Shown here: piece after piece, positions 35,763-43,020 of the stretch | Layout: each line of letters begins with the position of its first letter | How positions within the stretch are numbered: the stretch's first letter is position 1 | Source of the DNA: Dokdonella immobilis | Lineage (GTDB): Bacteria > Pseudomonadota > Gammaproteobacteria > Xanthomonadales > Rhodanobacteraceae | DNA: 45,879 bases | Assembly (NCBI RefSeq): GCF_900115085.1 | Contig: NZ_FOVF01000019.1 | Coordinates: forward strand, 35,669 to 81,547 | Direction of reading: 5' to 3' | Made by a program: the position numbers and the translations under genes | Notes under the pieces: model-generated | What the model was told of the DNA's origin: nothing | Databases searched by the model: none | Seen by the model: the letters and a program-made list of their open reading frames with translations, nothing else

Positions 35763-35918
35763 CTAGGAGACTGTCGGACTTGAATGGTCGAGGCGAAGTG
35801 AGGACAGGTTTTCGACGATTCGCAGGCCCATAGTGGTTCCATGGGCCAAGAAGCGGTGGAAACATGGACCGCGCAGACGGATTTGCAGCCCGATCGCTCC
35901 AGTCCGACAGGCTCCCAG
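35763..35918. mobile_element. Probable MITE with 18-bp terminal inverted repeats
   Basis: Left end CTAGGAGACTGTCGGACT (35763-35780) and the reverse complement of the right end, CTGGGAGCCTGTCGGACT (35918-35901), match at 16 of 18 positions; the inner 11 bases are identical apart from one change at the edge. The 156-base element has no coding capacity and contains a 7-bp internal hairpin, GGCCCAT (35825-35831) with ATGGGCC (35841-35847). I found no clear target-site duplication. The ends suggest a non-autonomous derivative mobilised by an IS transposase encoded elsewhere. Confidence 0.7.
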
Positions 35919-35930
35919 GCAATCACTGAA

Positions 35931-36923
35931 ATGAAGGCAGCCGCCTCGATGAATCCAGCGCTGCGCCGCATCGGTATCGTCGGTTATGACGGTATCAATG
36001 CGCTCGACCTGACCGGCCCGGCCGAAGCGTTCGCAAGTGCGTTCACGAGCGACGCGCGTGGCAGGACCAGGCCGTGCTACGAATTGCTCGTCATCGCCGC
36101 CTCACGCGCGCCGTTCACCGCCGAATCGGGCGTGGTCTTCCAGCCTGCTGTCGATTTCGCGGGCGCCCCAGCCGTCGACACGATCATCGTGCCGGGCGGC
36201 ATCGGAGTGCGTGAAGGCCGCGAACATGCGATCGACCGCTGGCTGGCCGACCGTGCCGCGCACACGCGACGCATTGCCAGTGTGTGCACGGGTGTCTATG
36301 CGCTCGCTCGTACCGGGCTGCTCGATGGCCGCCGCGTGACCACGCACTGGCGCCACGCCGATGACCTGCGCCGACGCTTCCCGGCCGTGTCGGTCGACGC
36401 CGACGCGCTGTTCGTCAGGGACGGCCCGTTCTATTCCGGCGCCGGCGTCACCGCCGGCATCGACCTCGCCCTGGCCCTGATCGAGGAGGATTTCGGCAGC
36501 GGCGTTGCGCTGGCAGCCGCGCGCGAGATGGTCGTCTACGTCAAGCGCTTCGGCGGCCAGAACCAGTATTCGGAACCGCTGCAGTACCAGACCCGCGCCA
36601 ACGATGCCTTCGGCGATCTGGTCACCTGGATGCTAGCGAACCTCGGCGAGGATCTCTGCGTCGACCGCCTCGCCGAACGCGCGAACCTCGGTGTCCGGCA
36701 TTTCAGCCGTCGTTTCAAGGCGGTATTCGGCAAGACGCCGGCCGACTTCGTGCTGTCGCTGCGCCTGACCGAGGCGCGTCGTCGCCTGAGCCTGCCGCGC
36801 AGCAATATCGATCGCATCGCAAGCTCGCTCGGCTTCGGCAGCGCGCACTCATTCCGCCGCGCGTTCGAAAAGCAGCTGGGTCTCACGCCCAAGGCCTACC
36901 GGGAACGCTTCGGCTTCGACTGA
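35931..36923 (+). CDS. GlxA family AraC-type regulator (DJ-1/PfpI + AraC HTH)
   Basis: Regulator of about 330 residues. The N-terminal DJ-1/PfpI-like domain (about 10-180) begins IGIVGYDGINALDLTGPAEAF and contains the nucleophile-elbow-like SVCTGVYALA; the C-terminal AraC domain (about 225-325) has two helix-turn-helix motifs (LAERANLGVRHFSRRFKAVFG and IASSLGFGSAHSFRRAFEKQLG). Members of this group control catabolic or detoxification genes. The start is uncertain: the ATGs at 35931 and 35949 both suit the domain, while an in-frame ATG at 35841 lies inside the MITE and would add 30 unrelated residues. It stands between the cys genes and the sulfur operon; its target is not shown by sequence. 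Confidence 0.88.
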   Translation: MKAAASMNPALRRIGIVGYDGINALDLTGPAEAFASAFTSDARGRTRPCYELLVIAASRAPFTAESGVVFQPAVDFAGAPAVDTIIVPGGIGVREGREHAIDRWLADRAAHTRRIASVCTGVYALARTGLLDGRRVTTHWRHADDLRRRFPAVSVDADALFVRDGPFYSGAGVTAGIDLALALIEEDFGSGVALAAAREMVVYVKRFGGQNQYSEPLQYQTRANDAFGDLVTWMLANLGEDLCVDRLAERANLGVRHFSRRFKAVFGKTPADFVLSLRLTEARRRLSLPRSNIDRIASSLGFGSAHSFRRAFEKQLGLTPKAYRERFGFD

Positions 36924-37127
36924 GCGATTGGGAAGAACGGCGAAACGCGACATCGCGCCCCGTCACTCTCCGTTCGGGCCGAGCCTGCCGTTCGAGCCGA
37001 GGTGAAAGTCAGCATGACTTGCGGCGCACACCGAGGTCCGAATCTGCACGCTACGGGTCCGACGGCCGGCGCGCGGGATGCCGATACTCGTGGTCGACGA
37101 TGATTTCGACACACGAGGGCCTGCTCC

Positions 37128-38072
37128 ATGTTCCGCATTCCAGGTTTGCTGGCCGCCGTCGCCTGCCTGCTGCCGATGGCAAGTGCCGCAGCGGCTGACC
37201 AATCGACGGCGCTGCCGGGTCCGCTGGTCACGCCAGCATGGCTGGCCGCGCATCTCGACGATCCGGATCTCGTGCTCCTGCACATCGGCGAGCGCGAGGG
37301 CTACGATGATGCGCACATCCCGCATGCCCGCTTCGTCACGCTCGACGATATCGCGCTTTCCGATCACAGCGGCAAGGGACTCATGCTCGAGATGCCGTCG
37401 GCTGCCGATCTGCACGATCGTCTCGGCGCGCTCGGCATCGGCGACCGCTCGCGCGTCGTCGTCTATTTCGGCAAGGACTGGGCCTCGCCGGCCACGCGTG
37501 TCGTGTTCACCCTCGATGTGGCCGGACTCGGCGATCGCAGCGCCCTGCTCGACGGCGGCATGCCGGCCTGGCAACGCGAGGGCCATGCGGTAACCCGAGA
37601 GGTCGAAAAGTCCACGGCAAGTTCGACCCTCTCGCCACTGACCATGAAACCGCTGATCGTCGACGCGGCTTTCGTGCAGACGCACGCGAAGACATCAGGC
37701 TACGCGCTCGTCGACGGCCGCGCGCGCGCGTTCTACGACGGCGTCGACACGGGGGGTGCGCACGGCGTTTCCCACCAGACCGGCCACATCGTCGGCGCAC
37801 GCAGTATTCCGTTCACGTCGATCGGCAACGACGACCTGACGGTCAAGTCACCCGACGCACTGCGCACGCTGTTCGAGGTAGCCGGCGTCCAGCCCGGCGA
37901 CACCGTGATCGGCTACTGCCACATCGGCCAGCAGGCAACGGCGATGCTGTTCGCGGCGCGCCTGCTTGGCCATCCCGTGCTGCTCTACGACGGCTCGTTC
38001 GAGGACTGGTCGCAGCGCGGCCTGCCGGTCGAGACGGTCGAGGCGATCGCGACGGCGTCGAAGGGCCACTGA
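37128..38072 (+). CDS. Exported tandem-rhodanese sulfurtransferase
   Basis: Periplasmic thiosulfate or 3-mercaptopyruvate sulfurtransferase-like protein of 314 residues. The signal peptide (about 1-22, IPGLLAAVACLLPMASAAAA) is followed by two rhodanese domains. The first (about 35-150) has YFGKDW where the catalytic loop should be and no cysteine, as is normal for the structural half. The second (about 175-305) has the active loop CHIGQQA with C264. It can take sulfane sulfur from thiosulfate or a thiol donor. It heads a five-gene operon and is followed after one base by the first YeeE/YedE gene. Its location suggests it loads or reads sulfur delivered to the channel next door. Confidence 0.92.
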   Translation: MFRIPGLLAAVACLLPMASAAAADQSTALPGPLVTPAWLAAHLDDPDLVLLHIGEREGYDDAHIPHARFVTLDDIALSDHSGKGLMLEMPSAADLHDRLGALGIGDRSRVVVYFGKDWASPATRVVFTLDVAGLGDRSALLDGGMPAWQREGHAVTREVEKSTASSTLSPLTMKPLIVDAAFVQTHAKTSGYALVDGRARAFYDGVDTGGAHGVSHQTGHIVGARSIPFTSIGNDDLTVKSPDALRTLFEVAGVQPGDTVIGYCHIGQQATAMLFAARLLGHPVLLYDGSFEDWSQRGLPVETVEAIATASKGH

Positions 38073-38073
38073 G

Positions 38074-38580
38074 GTGCAACGCGCCTACGCCAACCCGTAC
38101 CTCGCCGGCGTCGCGCTCGGTCTCGTCCTGCTCGCAAGCTTCGTCTTGAGCGGGCGCGGCCTCGGCGCATCGGGCGCTTTCGCGAGCGCGGCGGCCAGTG
38201 TCGCGGCCGCGTTCGACGCGAACGCGGCGACGGCGAATCGCTACTTCGCGCGCTACCTCGCCGATGGAGGTTTCGGGTCGGACTGGCTGGTCTACGAACT
38301 GCTCGGCGTCGTCATCGGCGGGGGTGCATCGGCCCTGCTGTCGGCTCGCTGGCGCGCCGAAATCGAACGCGGACCGCAGCTGTCGAGCGGTCCACGCCTG
38401 CTGTTCGCCGTCGCGGGCGGCGCCCTGATGGGCGCCGGCGCGATGCTGGCGCGCGGCTGCACGAGCGGCCAGGCCCTGACTGGCGGCGCCTTGCTCAGTG
38501 TCGGCAGTTGGGTCTTCATGCTCGCCCTGTTCGCCAGCGCCTACCTCGTCGCACCGCTCCTGCGCGGGCTCTGGCGATGA
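38074..38580 (+). CDS. YeeE/YedE family half-size sulfur transporter, first subunit
   Basis: Membrane protein of 168 residues with about four helices (8-27, 70-88, 110-128, 140-160). It carries the family motif ARGCTSGQALTGGALLSVGS with C129. The family includes the thiosulfate channel YeeE/TsuA, in which cysteines relay thiosulfate by hydrogen bonds, and half-size pairs of the PmpA/PmpB type. The GTG at 38074 lies one base after the rhodanese stop, so it depends on coupling. Its stop overlaps the second half by ATGA, as expected of two halves of one transporter. Confidence 0.9.
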   Translation: MQRAYANPYLAGVALGLVLLASFVLSGRGLGASGAFASAAASVAAAFDANAATANRYFARYLADGGFGSDWLVYELLGVVIGGGASALLSARWRAEIERGPQLSSGPRLLFAVAGGALMGAGAMLARGCTSGQALTGGALLSVGSWVFMLALFASAYLVAPLLRGLWR

Positions 38581-39119
38581 GCGCCTCGCTTGGCATCGCG
38601 CTGCTGATCGGCATCGCCTTTGGCGTGGTTCTCGAGCAGGCCGGACTCGGCCGTGCGCGCAAGCTCGTCGGGCAGTTCTACGGTACCGACTTCTGCGTAT
38701 TCAAGGTCATGTTCAGCGCGATCCTGACCACCCTGCTCGGCAGCTTCTGGCTCGCCCGCCTCGGCCTCGTCGATCTCGCCGGCTTCTACGTGCCGGAAAC
38801 CTTCCTGCTGCCGCAGCTTGTTGGCGGCCTCGTCTTCGGCATCGGCTTCGTCCTCGCCGGGTTGTGCCCGGGCACCGCCTGCGTGGCCGCCGCCAGCGGT
38901 CGCCTCGATGGCCTGGCCGTGATGGGCGGTCTGCTTGTCGGCATCGGCAGCTGCGGCTTGCTGTTTGACCGCTTGCAGCCGTTCTACACCAGCACCGCGT
39001 ACGGGACCGTGACCCTGCCTCGACTGTTCGACCTTCCCTATGGCGTGGTCGTCTTGCTCGTGGTCGCGATGGCCCTGCTCGCGTTTCGCGTGCTGGCCCG
39101 CTTCGAGCGGCCGGCATGA
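38577..39119 (+). CDS. YeeE/YedE family half-size sulfur transporter, second subunit
   Basis: Membrane protein of 180 residues with about five helices. The opening SLGIALLIGIAFGVVLEQAGLGRARKLVGQFYGTDFCVFKVMF and the motif GLCPGTACVAAASGRLDG (C97, C102) are typical of the second YeeE/YedE half. With the preceding gene it would form one full channel for thiosulfate or another sulfur compound. It overlaps the preceding stop and the next start (ATGA at 39116-39119), making the operon fully coupled. Confidence 0.91.
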   Translation: MSASLGIALLIGIAFGVVLEQAGLGRARKLVGQFYGTDFCVFKVMFSAILTTLLGSFWLARLGLVDLAGFYVPETFLLPQLVGGLVFGIGFVLAGLCPGTACVAAASGRLDGLAVMGGLLVGIGSCGLLFDRLQPFYTSTAYGTVTLPRLFDLPYGVVVLLVVAMALLAFRVLARFERPA

Positions 39120-39733
39120 GTGCGTCCCGCGCACTGGGCTGGGCGGCATTTGTGCTCGGCACGGCGGCAGCGTTCGCCGGCAGCCCGCATCGTGGCGGTG
39201 CGGTGCCACGCGCACGTGTCGATCGATTCGAGGATGCGACAGCGGACCTGCCCGCCGTATCCGCCACGCAGCTCGCCGAATGGATCCGAAGTCGCGAACC
39301 GGGCCTGCGCGTCATCGACTTGCGTTCAGCCGACGCCTTCGAGGCCTACCGGATCCCCGGCGCGCGACGCCATGATGCGGAATCACTGGATCGCCTCGCC
39401 TCTTCGGATCGCGACGTGCTCGTTCTCGTGTCTGCCGACGGCAGGATTCCCGCGCAGGCCGGCAGGCACCTTCGCAACAGCGGGGCACGCGAGATCCTTG
39501 TCCTGCGCAAGGGCGTGCGCGGCTGGCTCGAAGAGGTGATCAATCCGGTGCTGGGCGCCGGCACCACGCCCCGGGCCCGGCAGCGCATCGAGGCCCGCGC
39601 CGAACTGAGCCGCTACTTCGGCGGCCAGCCGCGTATCGGCACGCCCGGCAGCCCGTCTGCCGGCAGAGCGATGCCGGCCACGGACGATGTCGACACGGAC
39701 ATCGCCCACCTGCGTCGACGCGGGTGCGGATGA
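39116..39733 (+). CDS. Exported rhodanese-like protein lacking the catalytic cysteine
   Basis: Protein of 205 residues. A hydrophobic N-terminus (about 6-22, ALGWAAFVLGTAAAFAG) looks like a signal peptide or anchor. One rhodanese-like domain follows (about 48-140; VSATQLAEWIRSREPGLRVIDLRSADAFEAYRIPGAR). In place of the catalytic Cys there is S106 in LVLVSADGRIPAQAG. It should not carry a persulfide itself, and may be a binding or scaffold protein for the neighbouring sulfurtransferase or channel. A polar tail (145-205) has no recognisable motif. It overlaps both neighbours by ATGA. Confidence 0.87.
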   Translation: MSASRALGWAAFVLGTAAAFAGSPHRGGAVPRARVDRFEDATADLPAVSATQLAEWIRSREPGLRVIDLRSADAFEAYRIPGARRHDAESLDRLASSDRDVLVLVSADGRIPAQAGRHLRNSGAREILVLRKGVRGWLEEVINPVLGAGTTPRARQRIEARAELSRYFGGQPRIGTPGSPSAGRAMPATDDVDTDIAHLRRRGCG

Positions 39734-41121
39734 AGGCGCCGCTCGCATTCGATGGTTACTTCGACGAGCTGCGTCGTCGCGAATTCGCGCGCCTCGATGC
39801 GCACGGCTGCGCCTATCTCGATTACACCGGCAGCGCGCTCTACGGTGCCAGCCAGGTCGAGGCGCAGGCGCGCCTGCTCGCGGACGGCATGTTCGGCAAT
39901 CCGCATTCCGAACATCGCCCCTCGCGCCATTCGGCCGAACTGATCGAAACGGCACGGCGCGCCGTCCTGGCCTGGTTCAACGTTGACGCAGACAGCCATG
40001 CCGTCTGCTTCGTCGCCAACGCCAGCGCGGCGATCAAGCTCGTCGCCGAGAGTTATCCGTTTTCGAGCCAGCGCGGCTTGATGCTGAGCGCGGACAACCA
40101 CAATTCGGTCAATGGCATCCGCGAGTTCGCGCGGCGCGCTGGCGCAGCGGTCGGGACCATTCCGCTCGATTCGCAATTGCGCCTGCGGGATCCGCTGGCC
40201 CACCTGAGCGCCGCCTCGGCTTCAGGTCCAGGCCTGTTCGCCTTCCCCGCCCAATCGAACTTCTCGGGAGTGCGCCATCCGCTCGACCTCATCGCTTCGG
40301 CCCACGACCGCGGCTGGGACGTGCTGCTCGACGCCGCGGCCTTTGTGCCCTCGGGCCGGCTCGACCTGCGTCATTGTCGCGCCGATTTCACGGCTGTTTC
40401 CTTCTACAAGATGTTCGGCCTGCCGACCGGCGTCGGGGCCCTGGTCGCGCGTCGCGATGCACTGGCCCGTTTGCGGCGGCCGTGGTTCGCCGGCGGCACG
40501 GTCGACCATGCCTCGGTCCAGCTCGACCGCCACCGGCTCACTGAAGGTGCGCAGGGCCATGAGGACGGCACGCCGAATTTCCTCGACATCGGCATGATCG
40601 CGGTCGGACTCGACTTCATCGCGGCGATCGGCAACGAGCGCCTGTCGCGGCGGCTGCAGGATCTGACCGCGCATTTCCTGCGTGGACTCGTCGCGCTGCA
40701 GCATCCCTCCGGGGCGCCGCTGGTGTGCGAGTACGGTCCCGATGACAACGCAGAGCGCGGCGCGACCGTGGCCTTCAACGTGCTCGATCCGCAAGGGCGC
40801 ACGCTACCGTTCCTCGAGGTCGAACAACGCGCCAGTGCGGCGGGCGTGGCGCTGCGTGGGGGTTGCTTCTGCAATCCCGGCTGTGCCGAGACGGCATTCG
40901 GATTTCAGGCAACTGCCGTGGCTCGCTGCCTCGATCGGCTCGGCGACGCCTTCAGCCTTCCGCGCTTCGCGTCCTGCCTCGGCTCCGGCATCGCCGTCGG
41001 CGCCCTGCGGGCGTCGTTCGGAGCGCCGACCAGCCTGCGCGATATCGATCGTGCGCTGAGCGTGATCGCCTCGTTTGCCGAGATCGCTGCGCGCCGTCGG
41101 ATCGCATCGCGGCGGGCCTGA
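39730..41121 (+). CDS. Class V aminotransferase-fold PLP enzyme, molybdenum-cofactor-sulfurase-like
   Basis: Cytoplasmic PLP enzyme of 463 residues similar to the N-terminal cysteine-lyase half of Moco sulfurase (MOCOS/ABA3) and to SufS-type desulfurases. It has YLDYTGSALYGASQVEA near the start, GNPHSEH, a PLP lysine K227 in SFYKMFGLPTGVGALV, and the persulfide-type cysteine loop GGCFCNPGC (C379, C381, C385). The C-terminal MOSC domain of true MOCOS proteins is missing. It probably mobilises sulfur from cysteine or accepts it as persulfide. The ATG at 39730 overlaps the preceding stop. It closes the sulfur operon 39 bases before a strong terminator. Confidence 0.9.
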   Translation: MKAPLAFDGYFDELRRREFARLDAHGCAYLDYTGSALYGASQVEAQARLLADGMFGNPHSEHRPSRHSAELIETARRAVLAWFNVDADSHAVCFVANASAAIKLVAESYPFSSQRGLMLSADNHNSVNGIREFARRAGAAVGTIPLDSQLRLRDPLAHLSAASASGPGLFAFPAQSNFSGVRHPLDLIASAHDRGWDVLLDAAAFVPSGRLDLRHCRADFTAVSFYKMFGLPTGVGALVARRDALARLRRPWFAGGTVDHASVQLDRHRLTEGAQGHEDGTPNFLDIGMIAVGLDFIAAIGNERLSRRLQDLTAHFLRGLVALQHPSGAPLVCEYGPDDNAERGATVAFNVLDPQGRTLPFLEVEQRASAAGVALRGGCFCNPGCAETAFGFQATAVARCLDRLGDAFSLPRFASCLGSGIAVGALRASFGAPTSLRDIDRALSVIASFAEIAARRRIASRRA

Positions 41122-41160
41122 GCGCCACGTCGACCAGGCCAACTACGAAGGCCCAACAAA

Positions 41161-41191
41161 AAACGGGCGCCCGAAGGCGCCCGTTTCTTTT
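41161..41191. terminator. Strong bidirectional intrinsic terminator
   Basis: AAACGGGCGCC (41161-41171) and GGCGCCCGTTT (41176-41186) form a perfect 11-bp stem with a four-base loop. On the plus strand it is followed by CTTTTC; on the minus strand the loop reads TTCG (a hyperstable type) and the stem is followed by TTTTTTG. It ends both the sulfur operon and the convergent aldolase gene. Confidence 0.93.
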
Positions 41192-41215
41192 CAGCCACTC
41201 AGTGCAACAACGAAC

Positions 41216-42226
41216 TCAGGCGCCCTTCTTCCACTGGCCGAGTGCGGCGAGGCCGTTTTCCCTGGCGCGCTGGGCCACGGTGCTCTGCGCCGAGGCGAAA
41301 TTGGCCGCCATGTCCTTGCCCCACAGCTTCAGCGCCGCCTGCTGCATCGCGCGACCGTACGAGAACGACAGCGGCCACGGATGCGGGCCCTGCTGGTTCA
41401 TCGCGTTGAGGTTGGCCGTGGCCTGCTCGTCGGACTGACCACCCGACAGGAACACGATGCCCGGCAGCGAAGCCGGCACCGAGGCCTTGAGGCAGCGGAT
41501 CGTCGCGTCGGCAACGTCGTCGATGTCGGACTGTTCGGGGCAATCCTTGCCGGCCAGGACCATGCTCGCCTTGAGGATGGTGCCTTCGAGATACACATTC
41601 TGCTCGTACAGCGAAGCGAACAGGCTGCGCAGGGTCGCCTCGGTCACCTCGTAGCACTCGTCGATGTCGTGCGCGCCATCCATCAGCACTTCGGGCTCGA
41701 CCATCGGCACGATGCCGGCCTCCTGGCACAGCGCGGCGTAACGTGCGAGCGCATGGCAATTGGCCTCGATGCAGGTGCCGCTCGGGGCGTCGCCGCTGAT
41801 CGTGATGACCGCGCGCCACTTGGCGAATTTGGCGCCGAGCTTGGCGTATTCATTGAGCCGCTCGCGCAGGCCGTCGAGGCCTTCGGTGACGAGTTCGCCC
41901 GGGAAACCGGCCAGCGGGAACGGGCCCTTGTCGACCTTGATGCCCGGCAGGATGCCGGCATCGAGCATGAGCTTGGTGAACGGCACGCCGGCTTTGGTCG
42001 ACTGGCGGATCGTCTCGTCATAGAGGATCGCACCGGAAATATGCTGGTTCAGGCCCGGCGTGGTCAGCAGCATCTCGCGGTAGGCCCGACGGTTCTCTTC
42101 GGTGTTCGGCACGCCGACTGCGTCGAAGCGCTTCTTGATCGTATTGTTCGACTCGTCGATGGCGATGATGCCCTTGCCCGGGGCAACCATGGCCTGGGCG
42201 ATGCTTTCAAGCTGCTCGATACTCAT
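41216..42226 (-). CDS. Class I fructose-bisphosphate aldolase
   Basis: Glycolytic and gluconeogenic enzyme of 336 residues that reversibly cleaves fructose 1,6-bisphosphate. It is of the eukaryote-like class I type: IAQAMVAPGKGIIAIDESNNTIKKRF, ISGAILYDETIRQ, MVEPEVLMDGAHD, and LEGTILKASMVL with the Schiff-base lysine. SLPGIVFLSGGQSDEQAT binds phosphate, and the tail is shorter than in vertebrate enzymes. The start at 42226 follows GGAG ten bases upstream; the longer reading lacks support. It is monocistronic, with a terminator after it and a good -10 before it. Confidence 0.96.
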   Translation of the reverse strand: MSIEQLESIAQAMVAPGKGIIAIDESNNTIKKRFDAVGVPNTEENRRAYREMLLTTPGLNQHISGAILYDETIRQSTKAGVPFTKLMLDAGILPGIKVDKGPFPLAGFPGELVTEGLDGLRERLNEYAKLGAKFAKWRAVITISGDAPSGTCIEANCHALARYAALCQEAGIVPMVEPEVLMDGAHDIDECYEVTEATLRSLFASLYEQNVYLEGTILKASMVLAGKDCPEQSDIDDVADATIRCLKASVPASLPGIVFLSGGQSDEQATANLNAMNQQGPHPWPLSFSYGRAMQQAALKLWGKDMAANFASAQSTVAQRARENGLAALGQWKKGA

Positions 42227-42308
42227 GGATGGACCACTCCAGAAACAAATGCGTTGTGCCGCCACGCGAGGTGCCGGTCAGGTAGGGTTGGGAGGCTCAG
42301 GGGCGCGG

Positions 42309-42338
42309 AGTATAGGCCAGTTCGGGCGCGACTGCAGT
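42309..42338 (-). promoter_or_regulatory. Candidate promoter of the aldolase gene
   Basis: TATACT on the minus strand (42314-42309) matches the -10 consensus at five of six positions, 83 bases before the aldolase ATG. The -35 region (about 42338-42332, ACTGCAG) is poor. Inference from motif only. Confidence 0.4.
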
Positions 42339-42359
42339 CCGCCGTTGGTCGCCCCCGGG

Positions 42360-42377
42360 GCGGGCCAAGCAGCCCGC
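42360..42377 (-). terminator. Possible hairpin after the TonB-C-like gene
   Basis: GCGGGC (42360-42365) pairs with GCCCGC (42372-42377) around CAAGCA, 28 bases downstream of the gene's stop on the minus strand. There is no following T-run. Confidence 0.3.
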
Positions 42378-42404
42378 TCCAGCGGCGAAAAATGACGCAA
42401 CCCG

Positions 42405-42857
42405 TTATTTTGCAGGCCTTTTTGCGCCCCACTTGCGCGCCGGTATCACGCAACGTTGCATGATCGTCTTGCGCGCCTCGGGATCCGGCGGCAGGTTGAA
42501 CGGGAAGATCAGCGAGCTGAACACGCGATCCCGGCCGGCGTTGATGATGGTCGGCTCGAATTCGAGGTGGGACGCGATGCTCGCCGCCAGCTCACCGAGA
42601 CCACCGGGCGGCTCGACCTTCTCGATCGTGATGTTGCTGGTCCGGCCATTGCCTTCGACGATGAACGACACCGCCGCGCATCCGGACTGTTCCATGTTCT
42701 TGCCGCCGAGCGGCGCATTGCCCTCGACCGAGGACTTCATCATCACCCAGTACTTCTCGAGATCCTCGGGCTTGACCGAGCGCGGGACCTTCTGCGCGAA
42801 AGCGAGCGAAGTCAGCACGAGGCAGGTGATCAATAGCGAGAGCGTGCGCAGGGCCAT
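42405..42857 (-). CDS. Small secreted TonB-C-like protein
   Basis: Exported protein of 150 residues. A signal peptide (about 1-21, LRTLSLLITCLVLTSLAFA) precedes a short domain with SGCAAVSFIVEGNGRTSNITIEKVEPPGGLGELAASIASHLEFEPT, which resembles the C-terminal fold of TonB-like energy transducers. There is no TonB membrane anchor or proline-rich spacer, so it cannot be a full TonB. Two cysteines (about C60 and C136) could form a disulfide. Such single-domain proteins are frequent in Lysobacterales and of unknown role. A GCGGGC/GCCCGC stem at 42360-42377 follows and may end it. Confidence 0.82.
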   Translation of the reverse strand: MALRTLSLLITCLVLTSLAFAQKVPRSVKPEDLEKYWVMMKSSVEGNAPLGGKNMEQSGCAAVSFIVEGNGRTSNITIEKVEPPGGLGELAASIASHLEFEPTIINAGRDRVFSSLIFPFNLPPDPEARKTIMQRCVIPARKWGAKRPAK

Positions 42858-43020
42858 GGCTCGAACTCCGGTTTGGCGGATGCTTCAGGATACCGAATCC
42901 GGAACGGCGGGTCTTCGTTCGATGGGTGGCGGCGCGTCGGCCCAAGGATTGCGGAGCGACTGTCCGAGCAACCGGGGCAGTTCGAATCGGTCGACTCGAC
43001 TGTCTGCCAGGCAGGTCCTT

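Larger units (their letters stand above)
35519..35930. other. 412-base gap with a terminator-like stem and a MITE
   Basis: After cysK, GCGGGCG (35542-35548) pairs with CGCCCGC (35562-35568), a possible terminator. The stretch 35763-35918 is a probable miniature transposable element. Between the two, 35570-35760, I see no gene, motif or RNA. Confidence 0.65.

Noticed and set aside
35841-35930. N-terminal extension of the GlxA-type regulator
   Set aside because: The extra 30 residues are encoded by the MITE and have no similarity to the family; starts at 35931 or 35949 fit better.
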